DNA of 64,000 nucleotides. Source: Nilaparvata lugens. Taxonomy: Eukaryota > Arthropoda > Insecta > Hemiptera > Delphacidae. Where the stretch lies: the NCBI RefSeq assembly GCF_014356525.2, contig NC_052514.1:5793943-5857942 (forward strand). The letters are read 5' to 3'. Both the position numbers and the translations under genes were made by a program. The notes below the pieces were generated by a model. That model made no database searches. It saw nothing but the letters and a program-made list of their open reading frames with translations, and had not been told where the DNA came from. Each line of letters begins with the position of its first letter. Positions within the stretch are counted from its first letter, which is position 1. Positions 22,201-33,479 of the stretch are shown here, piece by piece.

Positions 22201-23499
22201 GCCAATGATTGACTACTTGAAAACTTGAATAGAAGTAAGCTGTGTTTTATGTATTCATTCATGGAATAATTTTTTCAAGGGGTGATATTGACTCTTGATT
22301 ATAAATGAATTGAGGATGATAGAGCGCATAGATAGATGAATAGTAGCGCAGTATGTATTAATAAGAATCATGAATTTGTAGTGTAAATGAAGCAAGAGAA
22401 TGATAAAAATATCAAATAATATCAACTCACCGAAAGCAAAATCTTATAATCAACTTGAAAAAATCCAAAAGCATCAACGTGTGGACAACGGTGTAGTAAC
22501 AGAGTGGAGAATAGGTCCAACTGTTAAAATAAAAGAAAAACATTTCCAGATAAATAGAGTTGTCAAATTCGAAAACTTACAATGAGCATAGAGGAAGAAA
22601 ATAGGAGGGAGTGAGAAAAAATGAGGGAAGAAGAAGGAACGGAATAGATGGATAAATGAATAACTTCTATTTACGCTTTACGATAAAAGTAATTTTGTAA
22701 ATAAATTTACAATTCATGTGGGCGGAATTGAGGCAATAAGAGCCCCCTCTTCCATTTAACCCACGATTATAAGTTACATGAAATAATATACTTCACAATT
22801 TGAACTTGAATTATGAATAACAATTCCTAAGAAACAACTAAATTAATACACTAAAAATTGAATGAATTAAGAAGAAAAGAAGAGAAGAAACAAAAAAAGA
22901 GAGAAGAAGGTGGAGAGATTTGTGAAACATCAAAATTGATTGGTAGGAGAAGATGAGAATGGATTCATCGAAATTGTGGGAATTCTCAGTTTGAGTTGAA
23001 TTTCAAAATGGCGGCTAGCATATAGTCACCTGCTCTAGAACATGGGTTTCCCATAGTTGAGTAGGTTAATTTCCGAAAAAATGCAATTTATTTATATTTG
23101 TAGTAAATTTCATATATTGTATTTTTGAATATTATGTACATTTTATTGATTAGATTGACTATTTGTATATTAAAGGAAATAAAATTTTTTTGTATTTTTT
23201 TGTATTTTTTATATATCACGAAATGGCTATTTTTGTAAGGGCTACTCGTATTTATGTTAAAATAATAAAAAAACTATTCCACTCACTCACTTGAAATGGC
23301 TTGATATTAATGTGTCAAAGCATGTCGTGAGTAATAAACTATACATTTGAAAAAAGGTACTTTGATTCTTTCTATCAGACTACGAAATGGCGTACGAACA
23401 TTGACATCAGAGCTCAGCCAATAGGAGAGCAGCTAGAGAAAGTATTTGGGAGGAGTCAGTTCACGTCACTCCGAAGCTGTCAACCAATCAGAGTCCAGC

Positions 23500-23640
23500 T
23501 TTTTTATAACGTTTCAATAAGCTGTTCCACATTGAAATAGGTTGAAGAAGTGAATTTTCAAGATGAATTTCTCAAAGATTGTTTCAATAAGCTATTCCAT
23601 ATTGTAATAGGTTAAAGAAGAGAATTTTGAAGATGGATTC
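23500..23640. repeat. Short tandem duplication (~70 bp)
   Basis: TTTCAATAAGCTGTTCCACA (from about 23512) recurs as TTTCAATAAGCTATTCCATA (from about 23582), with similar bases after it. Non-coding. Confidence 0.55.
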
Positions 23641-24329
23641 TCAAATATGAATTAAGAATATGATAAAGAAATATCAGAAAAGAAGGAGAATATCGATGAT
23701 TTGGGGAAAGTTTGATTGATTAATTGATTGGGTACTTTATTTATGTAGATTACATTTTTACTGGCTTATACACTTATATACAATAGCAGCAAAATTGTAG
23801 ATGAATTTACAAAATGTTGAGAGAAAAATGAGAGGAATAAGAGGATAACTCAGAAGATGTAAGTATGATAACTAAGTATATGACGGGAAAGATTCAAGAT
23901 TTGAGATTCGTTTATTGTCAGAACATTGAAAGAAAACAACGTCAAAAAATATACAAGCATTAACAAATTTGACAACACAAGAAGAAGAACAGAGCAATCA
24001 ACAGATGGTATAAGCAAATCATTCACCATTCCAATATTAAATAATTCAACAGTCAGAATATCTTATGGATCTGAGCCTGTCAGCTCATCTAAAATTTCAA
24101 TTAGTTACAGCCAATTGGAATTGGTAATTGTGCAAATCACAACGGCGATTCTGATTTCAGATACAGTCACAAGGTTTTGCTATGATCAAATTATTGGATC
24201 CTTGGTTCAATTATTTGTTCCCAATATCAGTGGTCTCTTACAAACAGGTATTGAAGGAAAAATTGTTGTGTTGTCAGATATGGTTTCCGAAAAAAATCTG
24301 CTATAAATGTTTTTAAATTAAAAAAAAAG

Positions 24330-24645
24330 ACTAAAGAATTGTCAAAAACCAGAGATTTCATTGATAGTTAGAAAGGCCGGTTTCGGTTGTTACACCATTG
24401 TCAATCTCTGATGAACTGACTGGTGTAACAACCGGAATTGAGTGAAACTAAAGAAAAGTAAAAACTAAACGAAAGTGGAACTAAGAAATTGTCAAAAATA
24501 CAGATTTTATTGATAGTCTGTTTGGAAGACCGGTTTCGGTTGTTACACCATTGTGAGTTCATCAGAGATTGACAATGATGTAAAAACCGAAACCGGTCTT
24601 TCTAACTATCAATAAAATCTGTATTTTTTGACAATTTCTCAGTAT
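24330..24645. mobile_element. Foldback of hammerhead-like units (CCGGTTTCGGTT family)
   Basis: Minus-oriented units at about 24335-24415 and 24470-24555 are followed by a plus-oriented unit at 24560-24645, sharing GACAATTTCTTAG-type ends. Each unit carries ACCGAAACCGG preceded by ATTGACAATGGTGTAA, a decayed form of a CTGANGA-stem-GAAA core. The same family recurs at 59300-59590 and as one copy at 49113-49216. Confidence 0.5.
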
Positions 24646-24777
24646 TTTAATTCAATATGAATAATTACCACAATATCAACTTCTCAACTACACAAAAAGC
24701 TGATGATTTCACATTGCTTTGCTGTATTCGGCTATTTTCATTTTTTAAAAGTTTGAAAACTACAGTTTATTGCTTAA

Positions 24778-25221
24778 CCTAGTCGTGCCCTACTCAATCA
24801 CACGAACAGTCGCGTGTTGTATTTTTTAGTGTCAAAACATATTAATTAATTGTATAATTACTTTTTCCATCTTCTTGGATTATTTTACGCCTATGAACAT
24901 TTGGATGATTACCATTTCATAGCCCAATAAGGTACATCAAGCAGAGCCATCAATTCTGTGTTATTGCTTTGTTCACAGTCCCCGTAAATTTTACGCAGTC
25001 TTTCCCTATCTTATGCACAGTGCGGCTTATGCACTGTCGCGACTAAATGGCACCTAAAGACTGAACCATTGCTCGGTTGATACTGCAACTCAGCGGAGCG
25101 ATGGGGGAAAGTTTTGGAATGCATAGGTGACTCATTCACTGACACAACCCCATTCAATAGTTTTGTGCAGCAAAAAAACTGACACTGTTGTACTTTTTAC
25201 AATAGCGCGACTGCCGAAAGG
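24778..25221. mobile_element. piggyBac-like MITE flanked by TTAA
   Basis: TTAA stands on both sides (24774-24777 and 25222-25225). The intact end of the sister copy is CCTTCCGG...CCGGAAGG; here the right end reads GCGCGACTGCCGAAAGG and the left end has a small deletion. A TTAA duplication with CC/GG ends is the piggyBac signature. The 444-bp body is close to the copy at 31591-32045. No transposase. Confidence 0.75.
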
Positions 25222-25360
25222 TTAACAGTTACTATATTTCCAACAGTGGAGATCAAATCATAATAATAATTGTGTCACCCAAGATTTTAAACTTTACTCA
25301 TAATGAATGGATCGATTGTGAATATCGAATCAGAACAGTTGTATTATGTCGGGAACTTAC

Positions 25361-25429
25361 TTCCTTGACAACTTCCTCAGGGTGGTCATCGTCCATTATT
25401 TCATGTACAAGACTGCCAGCTCTCTTTGC
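25361..25429 (-). CDS. Gustatory receptor Gr1, exon 2
   Basis: A 69-base exon bounded by acceptor CTTTTTCAG and donor GTAAGT, phase 0 at both ends, giving AKRAGSLVHEIMDDDHPEEV and three more residues. In insect Gr proteins the segment after CDAL(Q)RE contains G-x-LV-H-x-I and acidic residues. This exon fits that slot and follows exon 1 of Gr1 3.2 kb upstream on the same strand in matching phase. The FSxQLxH and TYxxxxxQF exons should follow at lower coordinates but were not found. Confidence 0.72.
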
Positions 25430-25577
25430 CTGAAAAAGATTAATTAATTTCATTATTATTCATAAAATAGTTCTCCATAATTTGGAAATTATGAATGAAT
25501 TCCATTATAATTTTACAATTTTTTTCTCACTTTATCTTTCTCAGTTTTCATTCATCCAATCGCTTGTTCAGTATGAG

Positions 25578-26695
25578 CAATAGAGAAAAGACTGCATAAG
25601 AAGATATCCTATGATATAGGGCTTTTATAATTCAAACTCTACTGTTGATTCAAGCTGATAGTCTCAATAGTTATTTTACTTTCTCTGTCCTATTACCATA
25701 GGTAAGGAAAGTATTGCTTTACGAAAAAATTAAGGTACCCCAATTTCTATATTTCTATACGTTTCAAGGTCCCCTGAGTCCAAAAAAGTGGTTTTTAGGT
25801 ATTGGTCTGTATGTATGTGTATATGAGTGTGTGCGTCTGTGTACACGAGTTCTCATCTACCAATTAACGGAATGATTTGAAATTTGGAACACAAGGTCCT
25901 TACACAATAAGGATCCAATACGAAAAATTTCGATCAAATGCGATCCAAGATGGCGGCTAAAATGACGAAAATGTTGTCGAAAACAGGGATTTTCGCGATT
26001 TTCTCGAAAACGGCTCCAACGATTTTGATCAAATTTATACCTAGAATAGTCATTGATAAACTCTATCAACTGACACAAGTTCCATATCTGTAAAAATTTC
26101 AGGAGTTCCGCACCATCTATGCAAAGTTTGATTTTAGATTCTCAATTATAAGGCCTCAGATACAATTCGAACGAAAAATTTCTAGTGGAAAAGATTGAGC
26201 ATGGAAATCTCTTCAATTAATGTTCAGTAACATTTTCACCTAAAATTGAAAATGAGCTCGAAATTCGAGAAAATGTGATTTTCCAATTGCAAGCTGTTGG
26301 CAACTGTTGATTCTATTAAATTATTCACTATGAAGAGATAGCAGACCTCGTGTGTCTCCAGCGTTATTGCCCTGTCACCAGCTGGCTCAAATCTTTGAAT
26401 AGTAGACTTGAGATGGGCGGGAACACTAGCGTCAGGTGATCAATTCTCATAACGGCAAGGAAAGTTGTGTGAGTGCGCCACACCAGATTTTTTCGTGAAG
26501 CTATGTGAAGCTGGTAGTCTCTCATATTGTGCCGTTCTCACCCGGTCAAAGAATGTATGGTAGTTATGTAATATAGTAATAATGGATGATAGTCGACAGT
26601 AAACGGCTTGAGTTGACAAAAAATTTGCTCGAAATTTTGATCATGAACGATATAATATACCATGAGGTATCTTCTTATGCTATTCTTTGTCTATC
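25578..26695. mobile_element. M1-family MITE split by a later insertion
   Basis: The outer ends (GCAATAGAGAAAAGACTGCA and CTTATGCTATTCTTTGTCTA) match the uninterrupted MITE at 8613-8900. The host sequence stops near 25677 and resumes near 26493. All of it lies in Gr1 intron 1. Confidence 0.7.
25678..26492 (-). repeat. Dispersed ~0.8-kb element, copy 2, inserted in MITE
   Basis: Inverse of the copy at 4921-5785 along its whole length, including the TACCATAGGTAAGGAAAGTA end and the CTGGTGTGGCGCACTCACAC end. It interrupts an M1 MITE and is therefore the younger insertion. Confidence 0.75.
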
Positions 26696-26861
26696 TTATA
26701 GAACTCAGTACCAGTCAACCTTATTACACCTGAAAATCAGGTCTCAAAACCTCGTATTTAGAACATGAAACATATCATTGTTATGGACATGAGATAAGTA
26801 TATGAAATTCAAAATGGAATCAATATTATTTTCACAGATTATCAAACGTTGGTCAGCATCA

Positions 26862-27502
26862 TAGTGGGATCCACATTATATGGTAGTGGAAAAAGATGAA
26901 AGAACAGCGTTGTCGATTCTCTACCTTGCGAATGCCTTTTATAGGAAATAGCTGATACCGGTATATCTTATGTGATTCAAGTATGTAATGTCATGTGAAC
27001 ATTCTTGTTCAAAATAATCAATCATAGACTACTAGAGTGGCCGTAGTCGAGTGGATCAGATGCTGGCTTCATGATTCAGAGGCCCGGGTTCAAATCCCGG
27101 CCCGGGCAAGATATTTATCTCTTGCCACTCCCGTGTTTCAGATGGATACGTTAAGCCGTCGGTCCCGGCTGCCTAAAAAGCAGTCGTTAGGTCATGTCAG
27201 AGGCCCTGAAATTGATCAGTTGCGACCTGAAAACTCTGACACCAGACCTGAGCCAGCCAGGTCACTCGATATTATTATTATTATAGACTACTTCATTCGT
27301 CAAGGAATTCTCAATTATTTAATAATACATTTTCATAATTGATATTGAATATTTTGTTGATTAATTATATTCATAGATTGTGAAAAAGCGATCTGGTAAT
27401 GTTGCGGAGTTTGAAAAAGATAGCACTTTCTGCTTCATTGAATGATAGACAAGGATAGCAACACCAATTCAATCAAATACTTCCATTATAGAGTGGACTT
27501 CA
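26862..27502. mobile_element. MITE (family M2) with nested SINE
   Basis: The left end ATAGTGGGATCCACATTATA and the right end (inverse of CCATTATAGAGTGGACTTCA) are related to the better-kept ends at 58083 and 58665. The subterminal ATAGACAAGGATAGC motif recurs at 9757 and inverted at 58150. A SINE sits inside. In Gr1 intron 1. Confidence 0.65.
27034..27282 (+). mobile_element. Full-length tRNA-derived SINE (family S1)
   Basis: A perfect 10-bp target duplication, ATAGACTACT, flanks it (27024-27033 and 27283-27292). The tRNA-like head has an A-box region TAGTCGAGTGG and a B-box GGTTCAAATCC (27087-27097), so it could be transcribed by RNA polymerase III. A conserved body and an (ATT)n tail follow. 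Total length 249 bp. The exact duplication makes it recent. A 5'-truncated copy is at 45996-46144. Confidence 0.88.
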
Positions 27503-28013
27503 TCATAGTTGATGCAAAGCATTGATTTCATTCATAAGGAGGGCTGAAGCTCAAAGTAAATCACACCATAGAAATCTGTGACAATAGTGAATAAATTGAC
27601 TTTGAAAAGTAGAAAGTAGATGAATGGATGATCAATTTAATGAATGAGCTTGAACCAGCAACAAACTTTGTGAGTTTCCACTATGAAGAGAGATGTAGTA
27701 AAATACTTTGTACTAATGTGAAATGAAGTGATATTGTCAGTTTCACATAATTTTTTAAAGCCAAACCAAAGTTTCACCAGTTCAAACCAATGATGACCAC
27801 TGATGATGATGCTTTCAGCATCTTCAATGCATTTATCCATTTCATTTATTGCACAAAATAACATTATCACAATATAACCATTATTGAAACATCATGAAAT
27901 ATAGAAGAATTGAAGTTCGGATCATATTAATCATGTGGAATTCACAATATCGTTTTCACAGATGGAATTAAATGGAGAATGCATTTATTCAAATGCTAAT
28001 TAATATATAATTA

Positions 28014-28625
28014 TTATTTAACGAGAATCCTAAATAAATGCTGCAAATCACCCCGAAGACTTCTGCAATAGCAGACATTGACAACAGGGTTAACAGCTAG
28101 ATGGAAATTCGATGAGAACTACTATCCAAAAATTAGTTGCCAGCCCGGGAATCGAACCCGGTACCTCCCAATTGCCAGTCAGGAATGCTTACCCTTACAA
28201 CAATCTGACAATCTCTAGATAGCAGCGCTCATTTTATAAGAAGCCATAGCAGCCAACCAGTTTACAGATGGAATTAAATAGAGAATGCATTCATTCAAAT
28301 TCTAATTAATATATAATCATTCAACGAAAATCCTTAATAAATGCATTCTCTATTTAATTCCATCTGTAAACTGGTTGGCCGCTATGGCTTCTTATAAAAT
28401 GAGCGCTGCTACCCAGTGAGTGTCAGTTTGGTGTAAGGGTAAGCATTCCTGACTGGCAATTGCGAGGTACCGGGTTCGATTCCCGGGCTGGCAACTAATT
28501 TTTGGATAGTAGTTCTCATCGAATTTCCATCTAGCTGTTAACCCTGTTGTCAATGTGTGCAGTTGCAGGAGTCTTCGGGGTGATTTACAACATTTATTTA
28601 GGATTTTCATTAAACAATAAATAAA
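28014..28625. mobile_element. Inverted pair of tRNA-derived SINEs (family S2)
   Basis: Arms of nearly 300 bp (28014-28300 and 28330-28625) are nearly exact inverses around a ~40-bp centre. Each contains a tRNA-like block with GTGTAAGGGTAAGCATTCCT (A-box region) and GGTTCGATTCCCGGGC (B-box; 28473-28488 plus, inverse at 28144-28159). The pair lies right downstream of Gr1 exon 1 in intron 1, so the pre-mRNA would carry a very long hairpin. The tRNA-like part has no cloverleaf I would call a functional tRNA. Confidence 0.8.
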
Positions 28626-28663
28626 TATCGTTTTTATTTCACCTCAACTTTGTAACATCTTAC

Positions 28664-29668
28664 TTTTCTTTGAAGAGCATCACACGCTTTGACCGCAAAC
28701 ACCGCCCCGCTCATCAGAAAACTAGCTCTGAACGCCAAATAAATACTGTAATTGATTCCAACCATAATCGCCTCACTTTCCGAACTATCAACTTTAATAT
28801 TAATGAACGAAATCAAAGAAATCAAACTACTTATCCCTATAGAAAACGTACACACAACCAAACAAATACTAGTGAAAATCTGTATCCCAAAAACATGATT
28901 CGCCGATTCCATAGCTTCCGACAAATATTTGTGCACTCTGTTCATTTTCCTGATACGTCTTGCTGAGACTGAAGAGGGGTCCAGATTTGAGCCCAGTATG
29001 AAGTTTTTCCGATGGGCTGTTATACAGGAGAACTCGTTGAAGGGGTTTTTCCGGTTGGCGGGGGGAATGAGAAACTCGGGAAATTTGCAACTCAAATCCC
29101 CGATATGCCAGTTGAGTATGTTGAACTTGTTACCTAGTTCACTAATTATACTGACAAATAACATGTTTAAAACTACCAATCTAGTTGTGTAGATTGAAGT
29201 TAGGTGAAAAAAAGATCCAAACTTCCAGAAAGATACTCCGAAAACAGTTACAACAATAGTGGTGAACATAAATATCTTGATAACCTGTTTTTGACGGCTC
29301 TGTACACTAGACTGCGCTATGTTTAGCTGGTGTAGTAACATCTCAGCGTTACACAAGTTCTCCCAAAACATCTCCACATTATCTCTGTACAGTAACGGAC
29401 TTAGAATCGTTGCAACAATTGATACAATCTTCAGCAAATCATAGCAGGACATCACGTTCGAGATAAGGGTTGCCTTATAGTAGGCTGTGGAGTGTTTGAA
29501 GAATTTTTTTAAGTTGTAGAATGTGAGGTAAACTGCGAAAGAGACGGCGATAAAGGTGGATTTGATGGTGAGTTTATAGCCGGGTCCACTGTAGGGATAT
29601 AGTCCGAATAGTTTGGATAGTACGATGGTAGGTCGTAGAGATTCTTCAGTTTTTGACTTCATTTTCAT
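28664..29668 (-). CDS. Gustatory receptor Gr1, exon 1 (7TM chemoreceptor)
   Basis: 335 codons ending at donor GTAAGA in phase 0. Insect Gr proteins are seven-helix ligand-gated channels of chemosensory neurons. Several hydrophobic segments, KLFGLYPYSGP near the N-terminus, FNILNWHIGDL, FPEFLIPPANRKNPFNEFSC and the closing SGAVFAVKACDALQRK match the family layout. Gr2 shares most of these. The start (29668, or MKSK at 29662) was chosen because Gr2 begins MKS at the same place; the frame is open to 29716. No stop interrupts it. Subfamily and ligand cannot be told. Confidence 0.88.
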
Positions 29669-29744
29669 GCGGTGAAGTTGATCTGAAATTGTAATCTTGT
29701 CCATAGAAAAACACACTAATAATTGATGATTACCTACTAATGAT

Positions 29745-29855
29745 GATTATTTATTTATTCAGGCTACATTGTTACATACAATATAATTCTCAACCATGAA
29801 TGATTGGGAAAGGAACAACAGGCTTGAAGCCCAAAATTGTCACTTTCCCAAATTT
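29745..29855 (-). repeat. Retroposon 3' end with hairpin, upstream of Gr1
   Basis: A 9-bp stem (29804-29812 with 29843-29851) encloses the hairpin GGCT-TGA-AGCC, with a TTTATT-type tail at 29750. The stem sequence (TTGGGAAAG/CTTTCCCAA) differs from that at 10515 on both sides together, so pairing is kept. Confidence 0.65.
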
Positions 29856-29932
29856 ACGAGATAGGAATTGCCCATAAAAAATATCTCCAAAATCTACTAA
29901 TAATTTCCCATATCTATCAAAAGGATAGTCTA

Positions 29933-30102
29933 AAGGTGTGTACAGATTTACGCGCCGCGAACATGAGCAATTCACTTTTAATCAGGTGATGCCAAGCTTT
30001 TTATATCTGTATCTTACCGTTTCTGTAAAAATACTGATATAATCAGCTGATTAAAAGTGAATTGCTCATGTTCGCGGCGCGTATATCTGGACGCACCTTA
30101 AG
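29933..30102. mobile_element. MITE with ~55-bp inverted ends
   Basis: CGCGCCGCGAACATGAGCAA (left) and its inverse (right) belong to arms running from AAGGTGTGTACAG to TTTAATCAGSTGAT. The central loop is ~50 bp. Non-coding. Confidence 0.75.
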
Positions 30103-30409
30103 ATGTTTCTCAAGCCACGTTACATAATAGTGAGTTGCCAACTGATATTTCAATAAATGTTGGCAATCTGTTGACAATTTATTGAGCAGCACAGAAACAT
30201 TCAACTCGTTTTGTACAGAAAAAAATTACAGCTCCCTTGATGGACAACATTTTTTGACAACTTTTGTTAAACGTGAAAACTCTAGCGTAAAGTTGAACGT
30301 GTAAACGTGAGTCTGTATCTATTTTCTAAAATGTGTACTAAATTTTTAGAAGGATAAATGTAACTAATCTGAATATACTGTCAGTATCAAACTTGAGAAT
30401 AATACTTGA

Positions 30410-31156
30410 TCTATATATATAAAAGCGAAATGGCACTCACTCACTGACTCACTCACTTAATCACTCGCAGAACTGAAAATCTACCGGACCAAAAACGTTC
30501 AAATTTGGTAGGTATGTTCAGTTCAGTTGGCCCTTTAGAGGCGCACTAAGAACGGATTTGGTAAAATTTCCAAACATTCGCCCCAAATCTGAGTTTTTTA
30601 GCGTTTTCTCAGCTTTATCGAGAACAAATGAATAGAAAATGTTCAAATTGAGTACAGAAGCTCAGCTAGGGTGTAATATTGTTGTGTATGAAGGAATTTG
30701 AAATAACGCCAAATATACGCCCAAAATCTGCATTTTTGCGCTTTCTCAGCTTAATCGAGAATCAATGAACAGAAAATGTTCAAATTTATCAAAGAAGCTC
30801 AGCTGGAGTGTAATAATGTTGTGTTAGAAGGAATTTGAAATAACGCCAAAGATACGCCCAAAATTAGCGTTTTCTCAGAGTTTTCAACAAATGTTCAAAT
30901 TTGGTACAGAGGTTTAGCTAGGGTCTAAAAATTTTGTGATAAGGTTACTTTGATATTTCATCAAAGATACGCCCAAAATCAGCGTTTTTCCAACGTTTTT
31001 CTCAGCTTTTCTGCGTTTTCTCAGTACTTTGACTTTTTGATGGAATGAAGCAGAAGAAAAATGCAGGCGAGCGGAGCGAGCCCGCTGATCTTATTTTTGG
31101 ACGTTCCAGTCGGGGGGCTAGACGGATATGGCGAGCAAAGCGAGCCTTACGGCTAG
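30410..31156 (+). mobile_element. Helitron-like non-autonomous element, copy 1
   Basis: It starts TCTATATATATAAAAGCGAA, ends GGCTAG, and sits between host A (30409) and T (31157), the insertion rule for Helitrons (5'-TC, CTRR-3', A^T). Inside are repeats of the CGCCCAAAATC type and, near the end, GCGAGCGGAGCGAGC. The subterminal hairpin is weak, so the class is probable, not proven. A minus copy at 43251-43944 obeys the same rule. Confidence 0.6.
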
Positions 31157-31590
31157 TAATGACATAAATTTCGAAACTAGTCGTGTTTGAAAATACAGTG
31201 AGTAATAGGCCTACACTTCAGTTATGGACTGTATTGATAGAGGAATGGTGATGGGAGAAGTATAAAAAATTTTCAGTTCGAGCACAAAATATGCTTACAT
31301 TGGTGAATATAGTCCGATATATACTTTGGTTTTGTACTTATGAGTTCAATTACAAAGTTCTACGATTTTTTTCTTCATTGGATGCTTTGATTCTGACGAT
31401 TTTGAAAGACTGTTGTTCCAACATTGATCAATCCATTATTCTACTGTTATTGATGGTCTAAGTGATTGAGTGCTATTATACTGTTATTAATCGCTCTTCG
31501 ATTAACCTTCCGGTTGATAGGGAGAGGAAAAATAAGGTAGCCTTGTGCTATTTCTATAGATAAGGTTACACATAGTCCGAAATAGGTTAA

Positions 31591-32045
31591 CCTTCCGGTA
31601 GTCGCGCCCTACTCAATCACACGAGCAGTCGTGTGTTGTACTTTTTACAACAACAAAATTTCCTAGTGTTATGTACTCTGTTTACTGTCAAAACATATTA
31701 ATTAATTGTGTAATTACTTTCTCGATCTTTTTGGATTACTTTACGCCTAAGAACATTTGGATGATAACCATTCCATAGCCCACTAAGATCATCAAGCAAA
31801 GCCATTAATTCTGTGTTATTGGTTCGTTTACAGTCCCCGTTTACAGTCTTTCCCTATCTATGCACAGTGCGACTCATGGACTGTCGCGACTAAATGAGAC
31901 CTAAAGACTGAACCATTGCTCAGTTGATACTGCAACTCAGTGGAGTGATGGGGAGAAAAATTTGGAATGCATAGGTGACTCATTCACTGACACTACCCTA
32001 TCCTGACACTGTTGTACTTTTCACAACAGCGCGACTGCCGGAAGG
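31591..32045. mobile_element. piggyBac-like MITE, copy 2
   Basis: The left flank is TTAA (31587-31590), the ends are CCTTCCGGTAGTCGCGCC and GCGCGACTGCCGGAAGG, and the right flank is TTTA, one base off. Nearly identical in body to 24778-25221 but with the longer left end. 32050-33480 has no gene I can support. Confidence 0.75.
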
Positions 32046-33479
32046 TTTATCAGTATCGTTTATATCCTTAATACAGTTATAGGAATTAAGCTAGTGCAGA
32101 ATGGAAGTTGTCGGGAGTTTGATGAAATATACATATCCCTGTTTGAACGTAATAAAGTTTAAAAATTCATTTTGGTCAGAACATTATTATAACGTTTCAA
32201 GTGAATATGAAGAGATTCAGAGTATGAAATCCAGATTCGAGACATTAACTAGAGAAAACAACTTATTCTAGTTTGAATAAATAATGTTGTAATAGCACGT
32301 GATATCGCGTGAGATATATGTGGGGTTGTTAGAGTTTTCCAGTATTTGGAATTCGGCCAGACATAATATTTATGAGACAATGTTTTCCTCCTTTCAATAC
32401 AAAATTCCCTAATGGGAAACCGGACACTAAGGTTATAGTTAGCACAATTACTTTAAATTTACACTTTTCACTTCGGAATAAAGTTAATTTTGATGTTAAA
32501 AAGAATGATATTCAATAGAATAGCCAATTATTCGTGTTTTATAGAATATCACCATGATCCTCTGTTTTCATGTTTCTTATTCCACGAGAAACTCCTCCAT
32601 TCATCATGATTGAGGGGGAAGTAGGCCTACATGAAGGAGGAGAAATTGAGAAATAATATGAAGATTTTGGAAAGACCGATATCAATTATTGATAGAAACA
32701 AAATTGAGATGAATTCAATGAATCAGAGTCCTTCGATTCTTCCAAGACAAGATTTGAGCTTCGAAATGGCAGTCAATTATAGTATTACAAAATGGCGGAC
32801 GTCAGAACTCAGCCAACAGCTGGAGAAAGTTGGAAGAGTCGGGAGGGCCTGTCAGTCTGACTCTTGGCCAATCACAGACCAGAATCATTGTTGTTTGTTC
32901 CTGATAGGTCTCACAATGAGAATCTGATTGGAACTACATAGTTCTCGAATACTGTAGAGATATTATTATAAAGTATCACGGCTGAATATATAATTATGAT
33001 AGATCAGGGTGTCACTCTTATCAAGGACTTCTCAGCATCAATAGAAGTTATTGAAGTATTATTATTGGATTAATATAATCTAGGAGAAGAAACATCTCTC
33101 GAATTCGGAAAATTACGGAGTAAAAAGTACTAGAATTACTAATTCTAGAATTCGGAGTAGAATAAAAGGGAGATGATAATCTGTCACAGAAAATCTATCA
33201 ACCCTGAACTATCATGAACAATTTAATAATTTCACAATGTAATCCCAATCATCACTAATATTATCAAGAAGGAGAAAAATCTCAAAAATACGAAAAATTA
33301 CAGAGTAAAATAAACGTGAAATAATAATTTTTCACAAAAACATCTTACAACTCTGACACATAAACAGCTTAACAATTTTTACGAAATACTAGGAGTGACC
33401 ATATTCGAAATAATACTTCCAATCATCACTAATACTTATCGCTCCTGTTATGAATACTACGACACATACTTCCACATTT

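Noticed and set aside
23926..24306. A 126-codon plus-strand frame starting MKENNVKKYT.
   Set aside because: No family, no splice context and AT-rich composition; the upstream bases look like the inverse of a retroposon end. I could not separate it from chance.
27034..27110. A tRNA-Ser/Leu-like head with A and B boxes, considered as a real tRNA.
   Set aside because: It is the head of a 249-bp SINE with a 10-bp target duplication.
28392..28610. tRNA-like sequence with a perfect B box, considered as a tRNA gene.
   Set aside because: The acceptor stem does not pair and it is one arm of an inverted SINE pair.
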